Assembly: GCA_023014365.1 (NCBI GenBank)
Contig: JAEBUN010000003.1
Location: 186,001-250,000, forward strand
DNA: 64,000 bases
Direction: 5' to 3'
Origin: Lepiota brunneoincarnata
Taxonomy: Eukaryota > Basidiomycota > Agaricomycetes > Agaricales > Agaricaceae
Positions 23,760-34,149 of the stretch are shown here, in pieces (the first letter of the stretch is position 1; every line of letters begins with the position of its first letter). The notes under the pieces are model-generated. The model saw only the letters and a list, made by a program, of their open reading frames with translations, was not told the DNA's origin and did no database searches. The translations under genes and the position numbers were made by a program.

Positions 23760-24200
23760 CCATCGAGGATCTCGAGATACATAAAACAAAGAATGCAGCG
23801 TCGGCGTACAAGCCAAGTTTGCATGAATGATAATATCGACAAGGATAGCATTGATAAGGCACTGGCATAGACTCGACAGATGCAACGGCTGATATCGTGA
23901 CAATAGATTGGGGGTATCGGACAGGAGCTAATCATCCTCGTCGGCGTCCTCCGGGACTGTTCGACCAAGGTGTGAACCTTCTAGAGCATCTATTGTAGCG
24001 TAAACATCGTTTTGGGTTTCAATAACAAGTACAACTCACGGCCCACACTGTTGCTGAGATGCTTCCCTCGATATGCAGAAATCACAGGACTCGGCGTCGA
24101 TAGTAAGTTTATACTGGAAGAAGTCGACATTTGCGTATTTGTGGATGAATTGGGTAGTGCAGGGTACTGCACGACTCTCGATGGGGTTGAGACGGGAGAT
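23760..24200. repeat. Segment shared with 19890-20290
   Basis: Collinear blocks of clear nucleotide similarity (about 400 bp) with the stretch near 20 kb, in the same orientation and 3.9 kb apart. It covers the last exon of the unknown membrane protein and its 3' flank. The intervening DNA holds the Vps62-like and HNH remnants. Confidence 0.65.
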
Positions 24201-24775
24201 GTAGGGTAGTTGGCGGTAACTGAGAGTCCAAACGACGAAGAGGGTGAGAATGAGAAGGGTCTTTGTTTTTGGGGACTCGACTAGAAGAAAGTAAGAGATG
24301 AGTTTCGATGTTGGCTGGAAGCAACTTACGTTTGGCGAGAGCATCTCAAAAGGCCGCTGCGGCGCTGCAGAGAACCTGTTCACTCCGTATGTTTTTGCTG
24401 GCGAGGCTAGAGGTGGGAAGGAAGCGCGGGGATATTGCATGGCGTACAAAGCATGGAGAATATTCAACAGAAAAAGAGAAAACGATGTAACCTCTGGAGG
24501 GGAATGTTACCACAAGAGTCCTATAGAAGACGGGCAACACATACCTAGAATACAGAACCACCAATAGAGCCAACCTCCAGACCCAAATTCGTGCTCGTTT
24601 GAGCTGCGGACAACACGGATGGCCCTGTGGAGGGACGGAAGAGGTGTTACATATGAAAAAACAATGCCTGCAACCAGGCAGACACCGTTGACGCGCGCGC
24701 GCTGCGAAGCCTCAGCCCGATGTGGTTTGAGGTGTTGTGCTATCCCAGCGTAAAGTGAGGCTAAGTTGGACGACA
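24036..24775 (-). CDS. Uncharacterised small membrane protein
   Basis: I do not recognise this gene. A plausible start is MSSNLASLYAGIAQHLKPH at 24775, followed by AIRVVRSSNEHEFGSGGW and a Trp-rich hydrophobic stretch LYWWFCIL near 24550. One or more introns then lead to a hydrophobic segment TLLILTLFVVWTLSYRQLPY near 24215-24270, a likely membrane helix, and the tail TTQFIHKYANVDFFQYK to a stop at 24036. The same stop is preserved in the partial copy near 20 kb, which supports the 3' end. Exon borders in the middle (24330-24560) are uncertain. It lies head-to-tail 147 bp from the C-terminus of the GMC oxidoreductase. Confidence 0.4.
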
Positions 24776-24888
24776 TTGTGCGATTCAGAGAGATAGGAAC
24801 ATTTGAAGACCTGGCGGGACACGACCAAACAATCACGTGATGTGTGACGAGACCGCATGTGTAAGCACGTGAACAGTATATACTACAT

Positions 24889-27175
24889 TTAGATTCTCCA
24901 GTGAGACTTGATCATATCAGCTGCTCTCTCTGCAACAGCGTATACCGAAGCCTGAGTATGTCCCGCAGGAGTAAACGGCTAGAATTGTTACGGTTCAGCA
25001 ATTATATGCCACATCCCAAGCCAAAGTACGCACCAGCACTGAGGCGTCGACGACACGCAAGCCCTCCGCACCCTTCAGTCTAAGGTCCGGATCCACAACT
25101 CCGTGGCTTGCTCCCTTGGGCGACATCGCGCAAGTGCTCACAGGATGTGAGAACCCTGCAACACCGTTCCTCATAAATTGATCAATCCCATCGTCTGTCG
25201 TTGCATTGCTTCAGGGACGAGATGATATAGGTCTTGAATTCCGGGAGAGCGACGAGTTCACGAGCGAGTTTGACCCCCTCTCTGAGTAATGCGACGTCAA
25301 AGTCAGCGCCGAGGAAGTTTGGATTGATCAGCGGAGGATCAAAGGGATTATTGGATCTCAGGGTAAGAGAGCCGCCTGAAGGTATATTAGAACACATCCA
25401 GTCAGATATACCGTTGCTGGTAACGCACGAGCAGCGGGTTGCATGAGGGCAATACCAATCGTCAAATAATGGCCTGTTGACGGAAACGGCGGTTTCAATA
25501 TACCGTTCTGATATCGATGTCACTGAGGGGGTATCTACACCTGAATTTGGGAACATACCATTGGTAGAAGCTCTATGTGTGCGGTGTTCGGACCCGGCGA
25601 CGGATCTTGGTGAGGGAACCGCATGAAAACATCTGCGTCGGGAGGAGCCCGCACCCACGCTACAGTATTGAAAATTCCATCAACCAGCGGACCAGCGCGC
25701 CTCGTTTGCCAGAGTTCAAGACGTTCATTTCCCAGTGTAGCATTGCGGTTCATCGCATCCAAAGTCTCCGAATCGGTTGCATTGACGAGCCACTGGACTC
25801 GAGATAATCGGATGGTCGGAAAAATTCCTTCCTACCGATGGAAGATGAAGCACAGACTTAATTCCAACATCCTTGAGGGAGTCTCTGTCGCCGATTCCCG
25901 AGTTCAAAAGAATATGTGGACTGCCGACACTTCCTCCCGAAAGTATGATTTCCTTTCTGGCATTGACGCGCCGCACATGGGCCCTAATGTAAACACATTC
26001 GTTAGGTTCTTATAGAAGGGTTCCAGATCAGCGATTAATACCTCCAACCCCGTCGGTGAACTCGACGGTGTCAAAGGCCTGGCCGGCCCCTATTCCCTTT
26101 CGCTTTCCAGAACCCTCGCTACCTGTGCATGGAGTAAGACGTGCAAATTCCTTCGATTTACAAACTGAGGGCCCCAAGTATGATGTCGCAGAACTGCTTC
26201 TCTCGCCATTCTTGATAGTGGATTGCGTGTAACCTATAGCGGCCTAGGTTAGTAGATGTCATTCCGCTGTATCAGCGCCCAAAACTCGCCGACGCCAAGG
26301 TGCCTCCCAGAATTATAGTCCAAGTTGAAGAAAAATTCTTTGTCACGCGATCGGTGGGCAGATTGGATGACCCGCTGATCAAGGGTCAAAGGGAATCCAG
26401 CAAGGCTGACAGAATTAACACCAGTAAAACCATGGACTGCAGGGTTGAACTGGCCAACAGTGTTGTGGTGGTCCGCAGGCACAGTCCATCTCTCATTCTG
26501 ATGATTTTGAGGTCAGAAGTAACACTTAGGATAAAACGAGTAGAGCACACCCGACGGAAAGTACTTTTGCATGCTGTTCCACGACCAACCGGAATCCCTA
26601 GTAACTCGAGCGTATCGATCCCAATCTTCGAAAGAACCCCTCGTGTAGGCCATGAAGTCTATATTTCATTCGCGTGGATTCCTCCTTCCAGGAGCGGGGC
26701 ACACTCACTGACGGAACTACTTCCTCCAAGGACATGGCCACGCGGGAAAGCGATGGATCTGTTGTTAAGTCCTGGTTGAGGAACGGTAGTATAGTTCCAA
26801 TCGTTTGGTGTTTGTGGAGTCGCTCGAGTGCAGTAAAAAGGGACGGAAATGTTGAGCACGTTGTGAGGGCTGGTATATGCTAAGTGGTCGATGTAAGTGG
26901 AGCATTATTAATACTCACGAGCCACCCGCCTCTAAGACAAGGACTTTGATTTTTGAGTTTTCGGTAAGCCGGTTCGCAATTACATTTCCGGCAGTGCCAC
27001 CTTGGGATAGAGATACACTTTAGTGTTGTGATCGTGGGTTGGGACGGAGAACCGCACCTCCGATAATGACGAAATCAAAGTCCGTCGAATGAAGGGCCCT
27101 GAACGACTCAACAATCTCTGCAGTGGATGCTCGTGCGACAGCGAGTACGCTGACCAAGAGAAGCGCGGAACGCAT
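24889..27175 (-). CDS. Secreted GMC oxidoreductase, aryl-alcohol-oxidase-like, with frame changes
   Basis: FAD-dependent extracellular alcohol oxidase or dehydrogenase of the AA3 type, normally supplying H2O2 for lignin attack. The start MRSALLLVSVLAVARAS is a signal peptide. The dinucleotide fold reads FDFVIIGG then GTAGNVIANRL and VLVLEAGGS (near 26895-27070), and the GMC signature is RGHVLGGSSSVNFMAYTRGS across an intron (near 26650-26760). KEIILSGGSVGSPHILLNSG is near 25900-25960, and the C-terminal catalytic pair is GFSHPVSTCAM (near 25135) and PFTPAGHTQASVY (near 24950). Three places need a one-base correction: about 26170, about 26110 (these two compensate each other) and about 25200. 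All domains and both active-site His motifs remain, so either a recent pseudogene or base-call errors. TATAAG sits 40 nt upstream of the ATG. Confidence 0.78.
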
Positions 27176-27213
27176 GTCGAGGGCAGAATGAGGTCAGGGC
27201 CTGAACACGGTCC

Positions 27214-27219
27214 CTTATA
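27214..27219 (-). promoter_or_regulatory. TATA box of the GMC oxidoreductase gene
   Basis: The minus strand reads TATAAG about 40 nt before the signal-peptide ATG, in a sensible place for a strongly regulated secreted enzyme. Confidence 0.5.
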
Positions 27220-27221
27220 AG

Positions 27222-28104
27222 CAGAACATTAGCGCAAGAATTCTCTCGTGGAGTTCCATGTACCCAGAGATTTCGAGGCTGGTTCTAAAATTGGCGCAAG
27301 GAAGTTAGAAGGAGTTCCTATGAGCCCGGCTTCCCTTGATAGAATGCGTGATGGTTCAAACTAGGGCAAGATTTCCCGCCGTTTCACTATGTCATGAGAC
27401 GGCCAAATGCTCCAATGTATGGGTAACATTGAAAAGCGCTAGGTAAGACGAGGCTGAATCAATTAAGCGCGTGTTGGTGTGATAATCGAAGGGCGCATTC
27501 CCCCCGAGGCTAGTAAAGCCATGGACCGTAGTGTTGACTGGTGTGATCCAACCTGTGTGCTGGGGTGCTGGAAAAACTTGGCTGCCTGAACTTGGCCTGT
27601 GTTCACCCTAAACACGGGGTACGTTCATTTACCTATCTTTCGTCGCTTCGCGGACCCTGATTGAATATCGAGGCATCCTGGTCCCCTGTGACCACCTTGG
27701 ATCCACCGTCCGTTCATGCCTTTCGAATCTGCACAAATGGGTGAGTGACATCCTCCGTTGCCACGTTTGTGTACCCAAAACACTGCTGAGGGAGAGAGAA
27801 AAATGCTTCTCCGAAGGATGGATAAGCTCGACCGCACTCGACACGCCGTAAAAGAAGTTGGGGTTTCCCTTTCCACCAGACCTCAGCTACGTCCTGTCTC
27901 ATTGGGACCATGTTATGACCGTCAGTGTCCCTGAAGAAGGTTTCGCAATTTCTGGCGGTTGAGCGTTGGACGCCAACAACGAAGAAAATATATGGGTGGG
28001 CGACCCTGAGTGCTTGACACAATGACCAAAACAAGTGATGATCCAAAGCCGTGTAAACATGATATCACAATAATATATCACCAAACTCACATCTTATCCC
28101 CACC
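27222..28104. other. Divergent intergenic region, no supported gene
   Basis: Separates the GMC gene (minus) from Arp2 (plus). An open minus frame at 27714-28046 has no recognisable domain and no neighbouring exons. A pyrimidine-rich leader (acatcttatccccacc) precedes the Arp2 ATG. Confidence 0.4.
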
Positions 28105-29670
28105 ATGGACCCAGAGACCCCTCTCGTAGTCGATAACGGTACCGGTGTAAGTGTACAGCTCTTCCTACCATCATATCACTAATCCAAAATCCTTTCCCAG
28201 TTCGTTAAAGTCGGTTATGCAGGCTCAAACTTCCCAGAACACGGTGCGCATTAGACACGCATCTATCCACCCCTATCCTCGTCCTAACTGCCCAAATCAG
28301 TGTTCCCTTCGATAGTCGGTCGGCCTATCCTCCGTGCAGAAGAGCGCGTCGGGTCCGCCGTGATCAAGGACATCATGGTCGGCGACGAGGCTGCCCAGAA
28401 TCGCAACTATCTGCAGGTAACGCAGCCCATGGAGCACGGTATCGTGAAAAACTGGGAGGACATGAAACACCTCTGGGATTATACGTTTGATGAGAAGCTT
28501 AAGATCGACCCAAGAGGGGCGGAAAGTGATGCTGACGGAACCGCCAATGAATCCCAAAGCGAATAGACAGAAGATGTGTCAGGTTATGTTTGAGGACTAT
28601 GGGTTCGGTGGGGTGTATGTTGCCATTCAAGCGGTCTTGACACTTTACGCACAAGGTCCGTTTGTGTTGTTCTGCGATCCGCTGATTAGGATGTGGGTTC
28701 TGATAGGAGGTTACATAGGTTTGACAACGGGTGTGGTTGTTGACTCCGGGGATGGTGTCACGCATATTGTGCCGGTGTACGATGGATTTGCTATGCCGCA
28801 TCTTACTCATCGATTGGATATTGCTGGCCGGGATGTGACGCGATACTTGATCAAGCTGTTGCTCATGCGAGGGTATGCATTTAATCGGACAGCAGATTTT
28901 GAGACTGTGCGGGAGATCAAGGAGAAACTGTGCTATGTGAGGTGCGCCCGGTGATTTCTTGGTCATATCCGGACAGGCTGACATGTGGAAATGTTAGTTA
29001 CGATTTGGATCAAGATACCAAGCTCGCTGAAGAGACCACTATTCTCGTGGAGAGCTACACAGTAATCCGTGTCCCCTTTGATTACTCAGTCTAATGCTAA
29101 TATAGTCTTACGCCAGCTCCCCGACGGCCGAACGATCAAAGTCGGCTCAGAACGCTTTGAGGCTCCAGAATGCATGTTCCAGCCCCACCTAGTGGATATC
29201 GAACAACCAGGTGTTGCAGGTACTACCAGCTCCCCGTACTAGTGATGTCTCGTCGCTGACTACCACGTAGAAATGTTATTCCAGACAATCCAAACCGCAG
29301 CTGTTGACGTCCGTCCCGAGCTCTACAAACACATCGTGCTTTCAGGCGGATCGAGCATGTACCCAGGTCTACCTAGCCGTCTGGAAAAGGAGATGAAACA
29401 ACTTTATCTCACCCATGTGCTGAATGGTGACCCATCGCGATTGAATGTACGTACAGCCCATCCTTTCCTCTCCATATATCTCGAGCCTATTTGGGTATCT
29501 AGAAATTCAAGATCAAGATCGAGGATCCACCTCGGAGGAAACACATGGTCTTCCTGGGGGGCGCAGTATTGGCTGACATCATGAAAAACCGGCAGGAGTT
29601 TTGGATATCGAGGGAGGAGTGGTTCGAGCAGGGCGCGAGGGCTTTGGATAAGTTTAGCAGGGGAGAGTAA
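28105..29670 (+). CDS. arp2: Actin-related protein 2, Arp2/3 complex subunit
   Basis: One of the two actin-like subunits of the Arp2/3 complex, which nucleates branched actin at cortical patches. The protein starts [14 protein letters not shown]. Exons then give [85 protein letters not shown] (second phosphate loop), [55 protein letters not shown] and [20 protein letters not shown], ending DKFSRGE. All introns checked (for example 28653-28712) have GT-AG borders. At the GGGG run 28516-28519 the frame shifts by one: the expected reading [16 protein letters not shown] needs one G fewer. In so conserved and essential a gene a base-call error is the simplest explanation. Length and order match other fungal Arp2 proteins. 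Confidence 0.95.
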
Positions 29671-30440
29671 AATCTGAGCGCCGGCGGGGAGAGGATAGAC
29701 TTCTAAATCGTTAGTTTTGTGTGTGGGAATAAGTACCCAAGTATTCAATCGCACATATTACCGGGTCCTAAGGAGACTCGTTGGTATTTACTAGAAAGGC
29801 TCCTTCTCAGTCGATCTCGTATGGGGTTGCTATTTCGACGTGATGGTTCTTAGGAATGCCTTTGCTTCCATAGGCAGTGACGGCGGACGAAGTCCTCCAA
29901 GCCCCGGATCCTCCGCAGGGCGGGCAACAGATGAGCACTACTTCCCCTTCGTCCCTGGCCTACCCAATTCGTCCGTAGGATACTTCTAGAGATTTCTTGG
30001 AACGATGACGGTCAACGCGGAAGGCTGCTGGCCTAACAACACCTTCAGAAGGCATCCAGAAAGTGTTCGGAGTCAAGCTGATACGTCAGGATCAGAAGTA
30101 GAAGTTATACCCCTTAAACTAGCCTACTTTCCGCGCCTTGGAACTTCCCTGCTGGGAGTTGAACAAATAGAACAGGCTCTACGAGTATCGGCCTTCGTGA
30201 TGGAGGGTCGATACAGCATGATGGATTTGCCATAGGAGAGACTCCTCCTGAAAGGGCGCCGTCGGCGGGCGACCTCACTAAAGGGGGAGTGACCAGAGAA
30301 TGAGCGGGACGAGAGATAGTACTTCGAAGGTCAAGGAAGAATTACTTATTTACATGAGCTCGCCACTATTTATATTACCTACTTGATGAAGTAAGCCAGC
30401 TGGCTTACACCTCCACTACAACAGACAAATACGGTATTTA
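29671..30440. other. Intergenic stretch, no supported gene
   Basis: 3' flank of Arp2. The only longer frame (30005-30235, +) has no recognisable content. Confidence 0.4.
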
Positions 30441-30745
30441 ACTCATAAGTCCCGCCCCGCGTCTGCACGAGCATAGGATGTTAAAAGTTAATGAGAGGTG
30501 CAATCGGATTCCAATAAAAAGTTGCAAAGCTGCGTGTGAGCGACCGATATTGGGGCGCAAGGCAACGTTAACAGCGGGTGGGGGGCTTCTTTTCTCATTC
30601 CGACAGCTGGCCCGTACAAGGCAATATAAATACAAAAAGAAAGCCAAGAAACATGAAACGGAAAGTTCAGCATAAAATGAAGTGACCTCCATCCGAAATA
30701 TCTCGCCGGCAGGTTCAACCAGGCCAAAATCCTACCTCCAATCGC

Positions 30746-31674
30746 CTACCATACACAAAATGGTGTCGCAGTCGTGTCATTTGTACCCAAACTCCCCAAC
30801 CTAAAGTTGAACTCCAACGTCTTTAGTAGCGAACTATGGTCAAGACGGGTGTTGTCAGTGGTGCCACGATTCTTGATGGCTTTACCGGCCATAGCAGTAA
30901 AGATGTGGTTGTGGTTGTTATCTGGTGACGATTCATCGAATGTCACAAAGACCACGTCGAAGATATCTACGACCCGAGTTTCATGAAGGAAGCCCTTGAG
31001 CCATTTTCCAGCAAACGTAACATTGGTATCGTGGGCATCATTGTCGAGGTTGGGCTGCAGAAAGAGAACGTCAGTCGAGCTGCCAAACCCTGAACGAAGG
31101 CACTGTATGTACCGTGTACCAAGCAAAGTCGGGAATTTTGTGCCGTTGGACATCACGTTTGAATTCGCCAGCCTCTACGATATTCGCACATCGCCTGGGG
31201 TTGTTCTGAATATCGGCATAGAAGAGGAATCCAGAGTGTTTCCTATGGAACACGACCAAGGTTAGTTGATGTATAAACAGAAACAGACCCAATACTGACT
31301 GCGCCCATCTACCGGCAGTCTTCCCCTTGAAACAGTCACCAGGGATAGTCTTCCTCATAAGCTTTCCAACTAAGACGCTTTTCTTCGAGGAGATCTGCAA
31401 GGTTCTTGGCCTCAACTGTGACGAGGGCGTCCGAATCAACGCCATGGGTAGACCCGGAATGTCAAGTGTATGTAGTTGGGCTGGCTTGGATGCGATACCG
31501 CAAACCAGTTGGAAAAGAGGACTCCTTGTCTTGCAAAGTCACGGAAATTTGGGTCAACAATGGTATCCTCGTATCTGGTATTCTCGAACAAGATGACGAG
31601 TATATTCTTGAACGAGACTGGCAGCTGCGGGTGAGGCTAACTGCGGCAGCGATGACTAGGTTGAAGAAACGCAT
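30746..31674 (-). pseudogene. Secreted phosphoesterase (PF04185-type), frameshifted copy
   Basis: Paralogue of the intact gene at 34786-35709. The start MRFFNLVIAAAVSLT corresponds to the signal peptide, but the expected SFKNILVILFENT core appears only in a different frame (near 31600-31640). After DPNFRDFARQGVLFSNWF and HPSQPNYIHLT a second shift at the CATTCCGGG stretch (near 31460) breaks the protein. The matching residues continue in another frame, where a third shift near 31345 precedes PGDCFKGKTAGRWAQ. The last two exons are well kept (FDVVFVTFDES and LDHSSLLKTLEFNFRLGSLG). Three independent shifts make error alone unlikely, so this copy is probably inactive. A TATAAA lies about 55 nt upstream of the old start. 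Confidence 0.8.
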
Positions 31675-31727
31675 GTTGAAGGTCGGGCGACGTTCAGTGC
31701 GATGGAAACCAATGGTTCCAGAGCTAC

Positions 31728-31733
31728 TTTATA
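31728..31733 (-). promoter_or_regulatory. TATA box upstream of the damaged phosphoesterase
   Basis: The minus strand reads TATAAA 55 nt before the ATG. The intact copy has the weaker ATAAAA at the matching place (near 35762-35768). Confidence 0.45.
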
Positions 31734-32720
31734 GGAAAGCAAGCCCGCGATTAGCGTGCTGACAAAGAGCTACTGGGTACGAAGTACATGAGCGTTCTGA
31801 GCACCGTCGTGGTCATGTGAGGAAAGAATGTGTTTTGGGAGAAGGATTTGAGATGCCAGACTTCCTGAGGATACAGATATAGATGATAGTGGACAGAATA
31901 GGCACGACAGCCTGAACGAGGACATACATATATAGATGAGGAAGGGCGGAATCCATACGATGGTTTGAATCAAGAGTAGCCTCGGGCTTGCACGTGCGTT
32001 GCAAGCACTCAATACGGACACAGTCTTCATTTTGTTATATAACATCTATTAATGACCTTGAGAAAATCCGAAGCCGAAGTTGTGTGTCCACAAAGGTACT
32101 GTCAGGCAGGTGGGTTCCCAGAAGCCGCGTGAGTCTAACTTCCTGCAGTACAGCCTCTGGAACACTGGGTCTCAAGCTCTCGGTGGTCGCCGTTGTCGCA
32201 TCCTGTTGTATGCGTTTGAGAGGTTTCTGTCTGTTTCTGTTGCTTGGCGCTCAGGGACCTTCCTCGACCCTGGACACAAATAATATACTTAGCATGCGCA
32301 CAGTTGTACATACAAGAGTCAACATCAGAGGCCACCCGTAAACAAATACTCGTACTAAACTGGTTCTATGAGTCTGAACCCTGTTCAGCAAGGTAGTCAT
32401 GTCAACACCCAATTTGACCCCTCCTGGCCCCTCTTTTCCCCTTCCTACCATGCTCTCATCCCACTTCCATGCCAAAAGAACTTTTTGGCGCCCCCGGCTC
32501 TCGCACTTGGGACTGATGCAAGGATGGGTTTTACCTGACTCAGACGGAAGACAAAGTGAGGGAGCAGTGGGACACACAGAAGGGGGAGCTGGCGAGGGGG
32601 TAAAAGAGGTGTAGGGAGCTGGGGAGAGCAGAAGGCGAAGGCAGGGCAGAAGAGTGGGCTGGGCTGTCGTCCTACTCTAAGTTTTGATAGGTGTCGATAT
32701 AACATTATTGTTTAATATAC
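31734..32720. other. Flank of duplication copy A and spacer, no supported gene
   Basis: The first 570 bp belong to the duplicated segment. A hydrophobic minus-strand frame (31770-32045) has a counterpart upstream of copy B (35779-35985), but neither shows a domain. The rest (32300-32720), pyrimidine-rich on the plus strand near 32410-32450, is single-copy. Confidence 0.4.
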
Positions 32721-33383
32721 TCATACGGTACCATGTTTAGAGAAATAGTCTTCACGACTCATTCCTCTCACCATGCTTTATGAAGAGCTCTGTCAGCTTC
32801 CGGTTCAAGTCTTCATATCAAGCATTAGGGCAACAAGGGGTGAAATTATTAGTAACCATACCTCGAAGAAGTCATTGGCACTGTACACTGCAATGCATGA
32901 TGGTCGGTGTGCTCATGTAGGAGGACGAGGTCATCTGGCAGTCTCACACCTACAGCGAATGTTTCAGCAAGATAGCAATTCGAACATCGATATAACAGAT
33001 CTGACTCGCCCTCTCTGAGTCTATAAATCAAGATGTCTGGTGCCCAAAAAGTATCCACAATTTCATCCAGGTTTAAGCCCTTCGGACGCACAGAACAGCC
33101 ATTAGGCCCTAAATACCCAAGCTCAAACCGTGTGATAACCTAAGGGACAATAAAAAAACTCCTACCTACTATAATTGTTCCCAACACTGGGATGAACCTT
33201 CCCTCCGGGACCAACGTGCAAGTCATACGAGCGGCGTCCGAGTTGCTTTTGAACTTCAAAATCCCTAAGAGAAACTTGGGTGCCGGATTGGACTCGAAAA
33301 ATATCGTATGGGATATTGTTATACCGTCCCAGGAGAAGACGACGTGTCGATTTTGACAATGCGCGGTACATTATCTGGTTCAT
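32721..33383 (-). CDS. Tse2-like ADP-ribosyltransferase-fold protein
   Basis: Small protein of the fungal Tse2 family, named after a bacterial type VI effector of ADP-ribosyltransferase fold. Exon 1 starts at 33383 (MNQIMYRALSK) and contains DIFRVQSG, SLRDFEVQ and RRSYDLHVGPGGKVHP. Exon 2 carries NGCSVRPKGLNLDEIVDTF, DILIYRL and the hallmark LPDDLVLLHEHTDHHALQC followed by VPMT. A 60-nt piece inside exon 2 (32950-33009) is open in frame but has GC...AG borders, and without it the family pattern is uninterrupted. The 3' end is uncertain: DLNRKLTELFIKHG and SREDYFSKHG fit the family but lie in frames that the obvious splice does not join. Fungal members have no established role. It lies between the two phosphoesterase copies. 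Confidence 0.68.
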
Positions 33384-34149
33384 TCTGGGGAATGGAGATC
33401 AAAAAAAAAATCCGACCACATGAGCTTTTAGTCACTTTTGGACCGCACGGCCACACCAACAATCTTTCGTCTGTTATCGCATTGCCGACCAAATTCTACA
33501 GGCGGCGTTAAATCTTAGCGTTTTATGACTCGGTAGGGGAACCACTTAACCGCCTGCAAGCACGTCCATCATCTTTTTTCAATTTTATTGGCATGGCTCG
33601 CCTTGATTCTGACATGTGGTTACATTCAACCACTGAGCCATTTAAGATATTTTGCGATGTGACAAAAACTCAATTGCCAGAAAAACGCCATATCACCAGT
33701 TCGGGGCTCGATTCCAAGCTTGGGCTTGCTGCCATTGTTCGGGTGGATGATCCCTTGCCACGCTCAAGTAGGCAAGGTGCTCAATGGACTACCCAGGACA
33801 TTCTTCTGGGCTGGACCAATGAACATCGGATCCTCGCGAGGGGGCTCGTAGAACTAGCCTAGCACGGTAGTACCCGTGAACGCATAGATCAAGTTACAGG
33901 GCTCTGAATCTTGCTAGCAAGGTGATTATGATTGAACAGCGATGTGTCTGTGGCTGAATCATATGTATCATTGCACCCCTGCCGTCACTACAGTTGTCCT
34001 AGTGTTCCCCCGCCAACGACATATTCTACTCATCCGCACAGCTGATCGTCGTTATCCCCTTGTTTTGCTTTCACATTAAAAGATTGTTCATATCCTCTAA
34101 GCGATTTGGACATTGGAGATCCCTCTACCCTAGTGCCACGCGGTATTTA
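33384..34149. other. Intergenic stretch, no supported gene
   Basis: The plus-strand frame 33593-33862 (90 codons) is open from an ATG but has no recognisable domain. The stretch is AT-rich near 33400 with a run of nine A. Confidence 0.4.

Larger units (their letters stand above)
30441..32300. repeat. Segmental duplication, copy A
   Basis: Collinear with about 34150-36250 in the same orientation. It comprises the 3' flank, the phosphoesterase gene and at least 400 bp upstream. Flank matches include tgaccttgagaaaatc near 32052 against 36111, and cacaaaatggtgtcgcag against cacagaatggtgtcgcag downstream of the genes. This copy carries the damaged gene. Confidence 0.8.

Noticed and set aside
27714..28046. 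110-codon minus-strand frame upstream of Arp2
   Set aside because: No recognisable motif or neighbouring exon; more likely promoter DNA.
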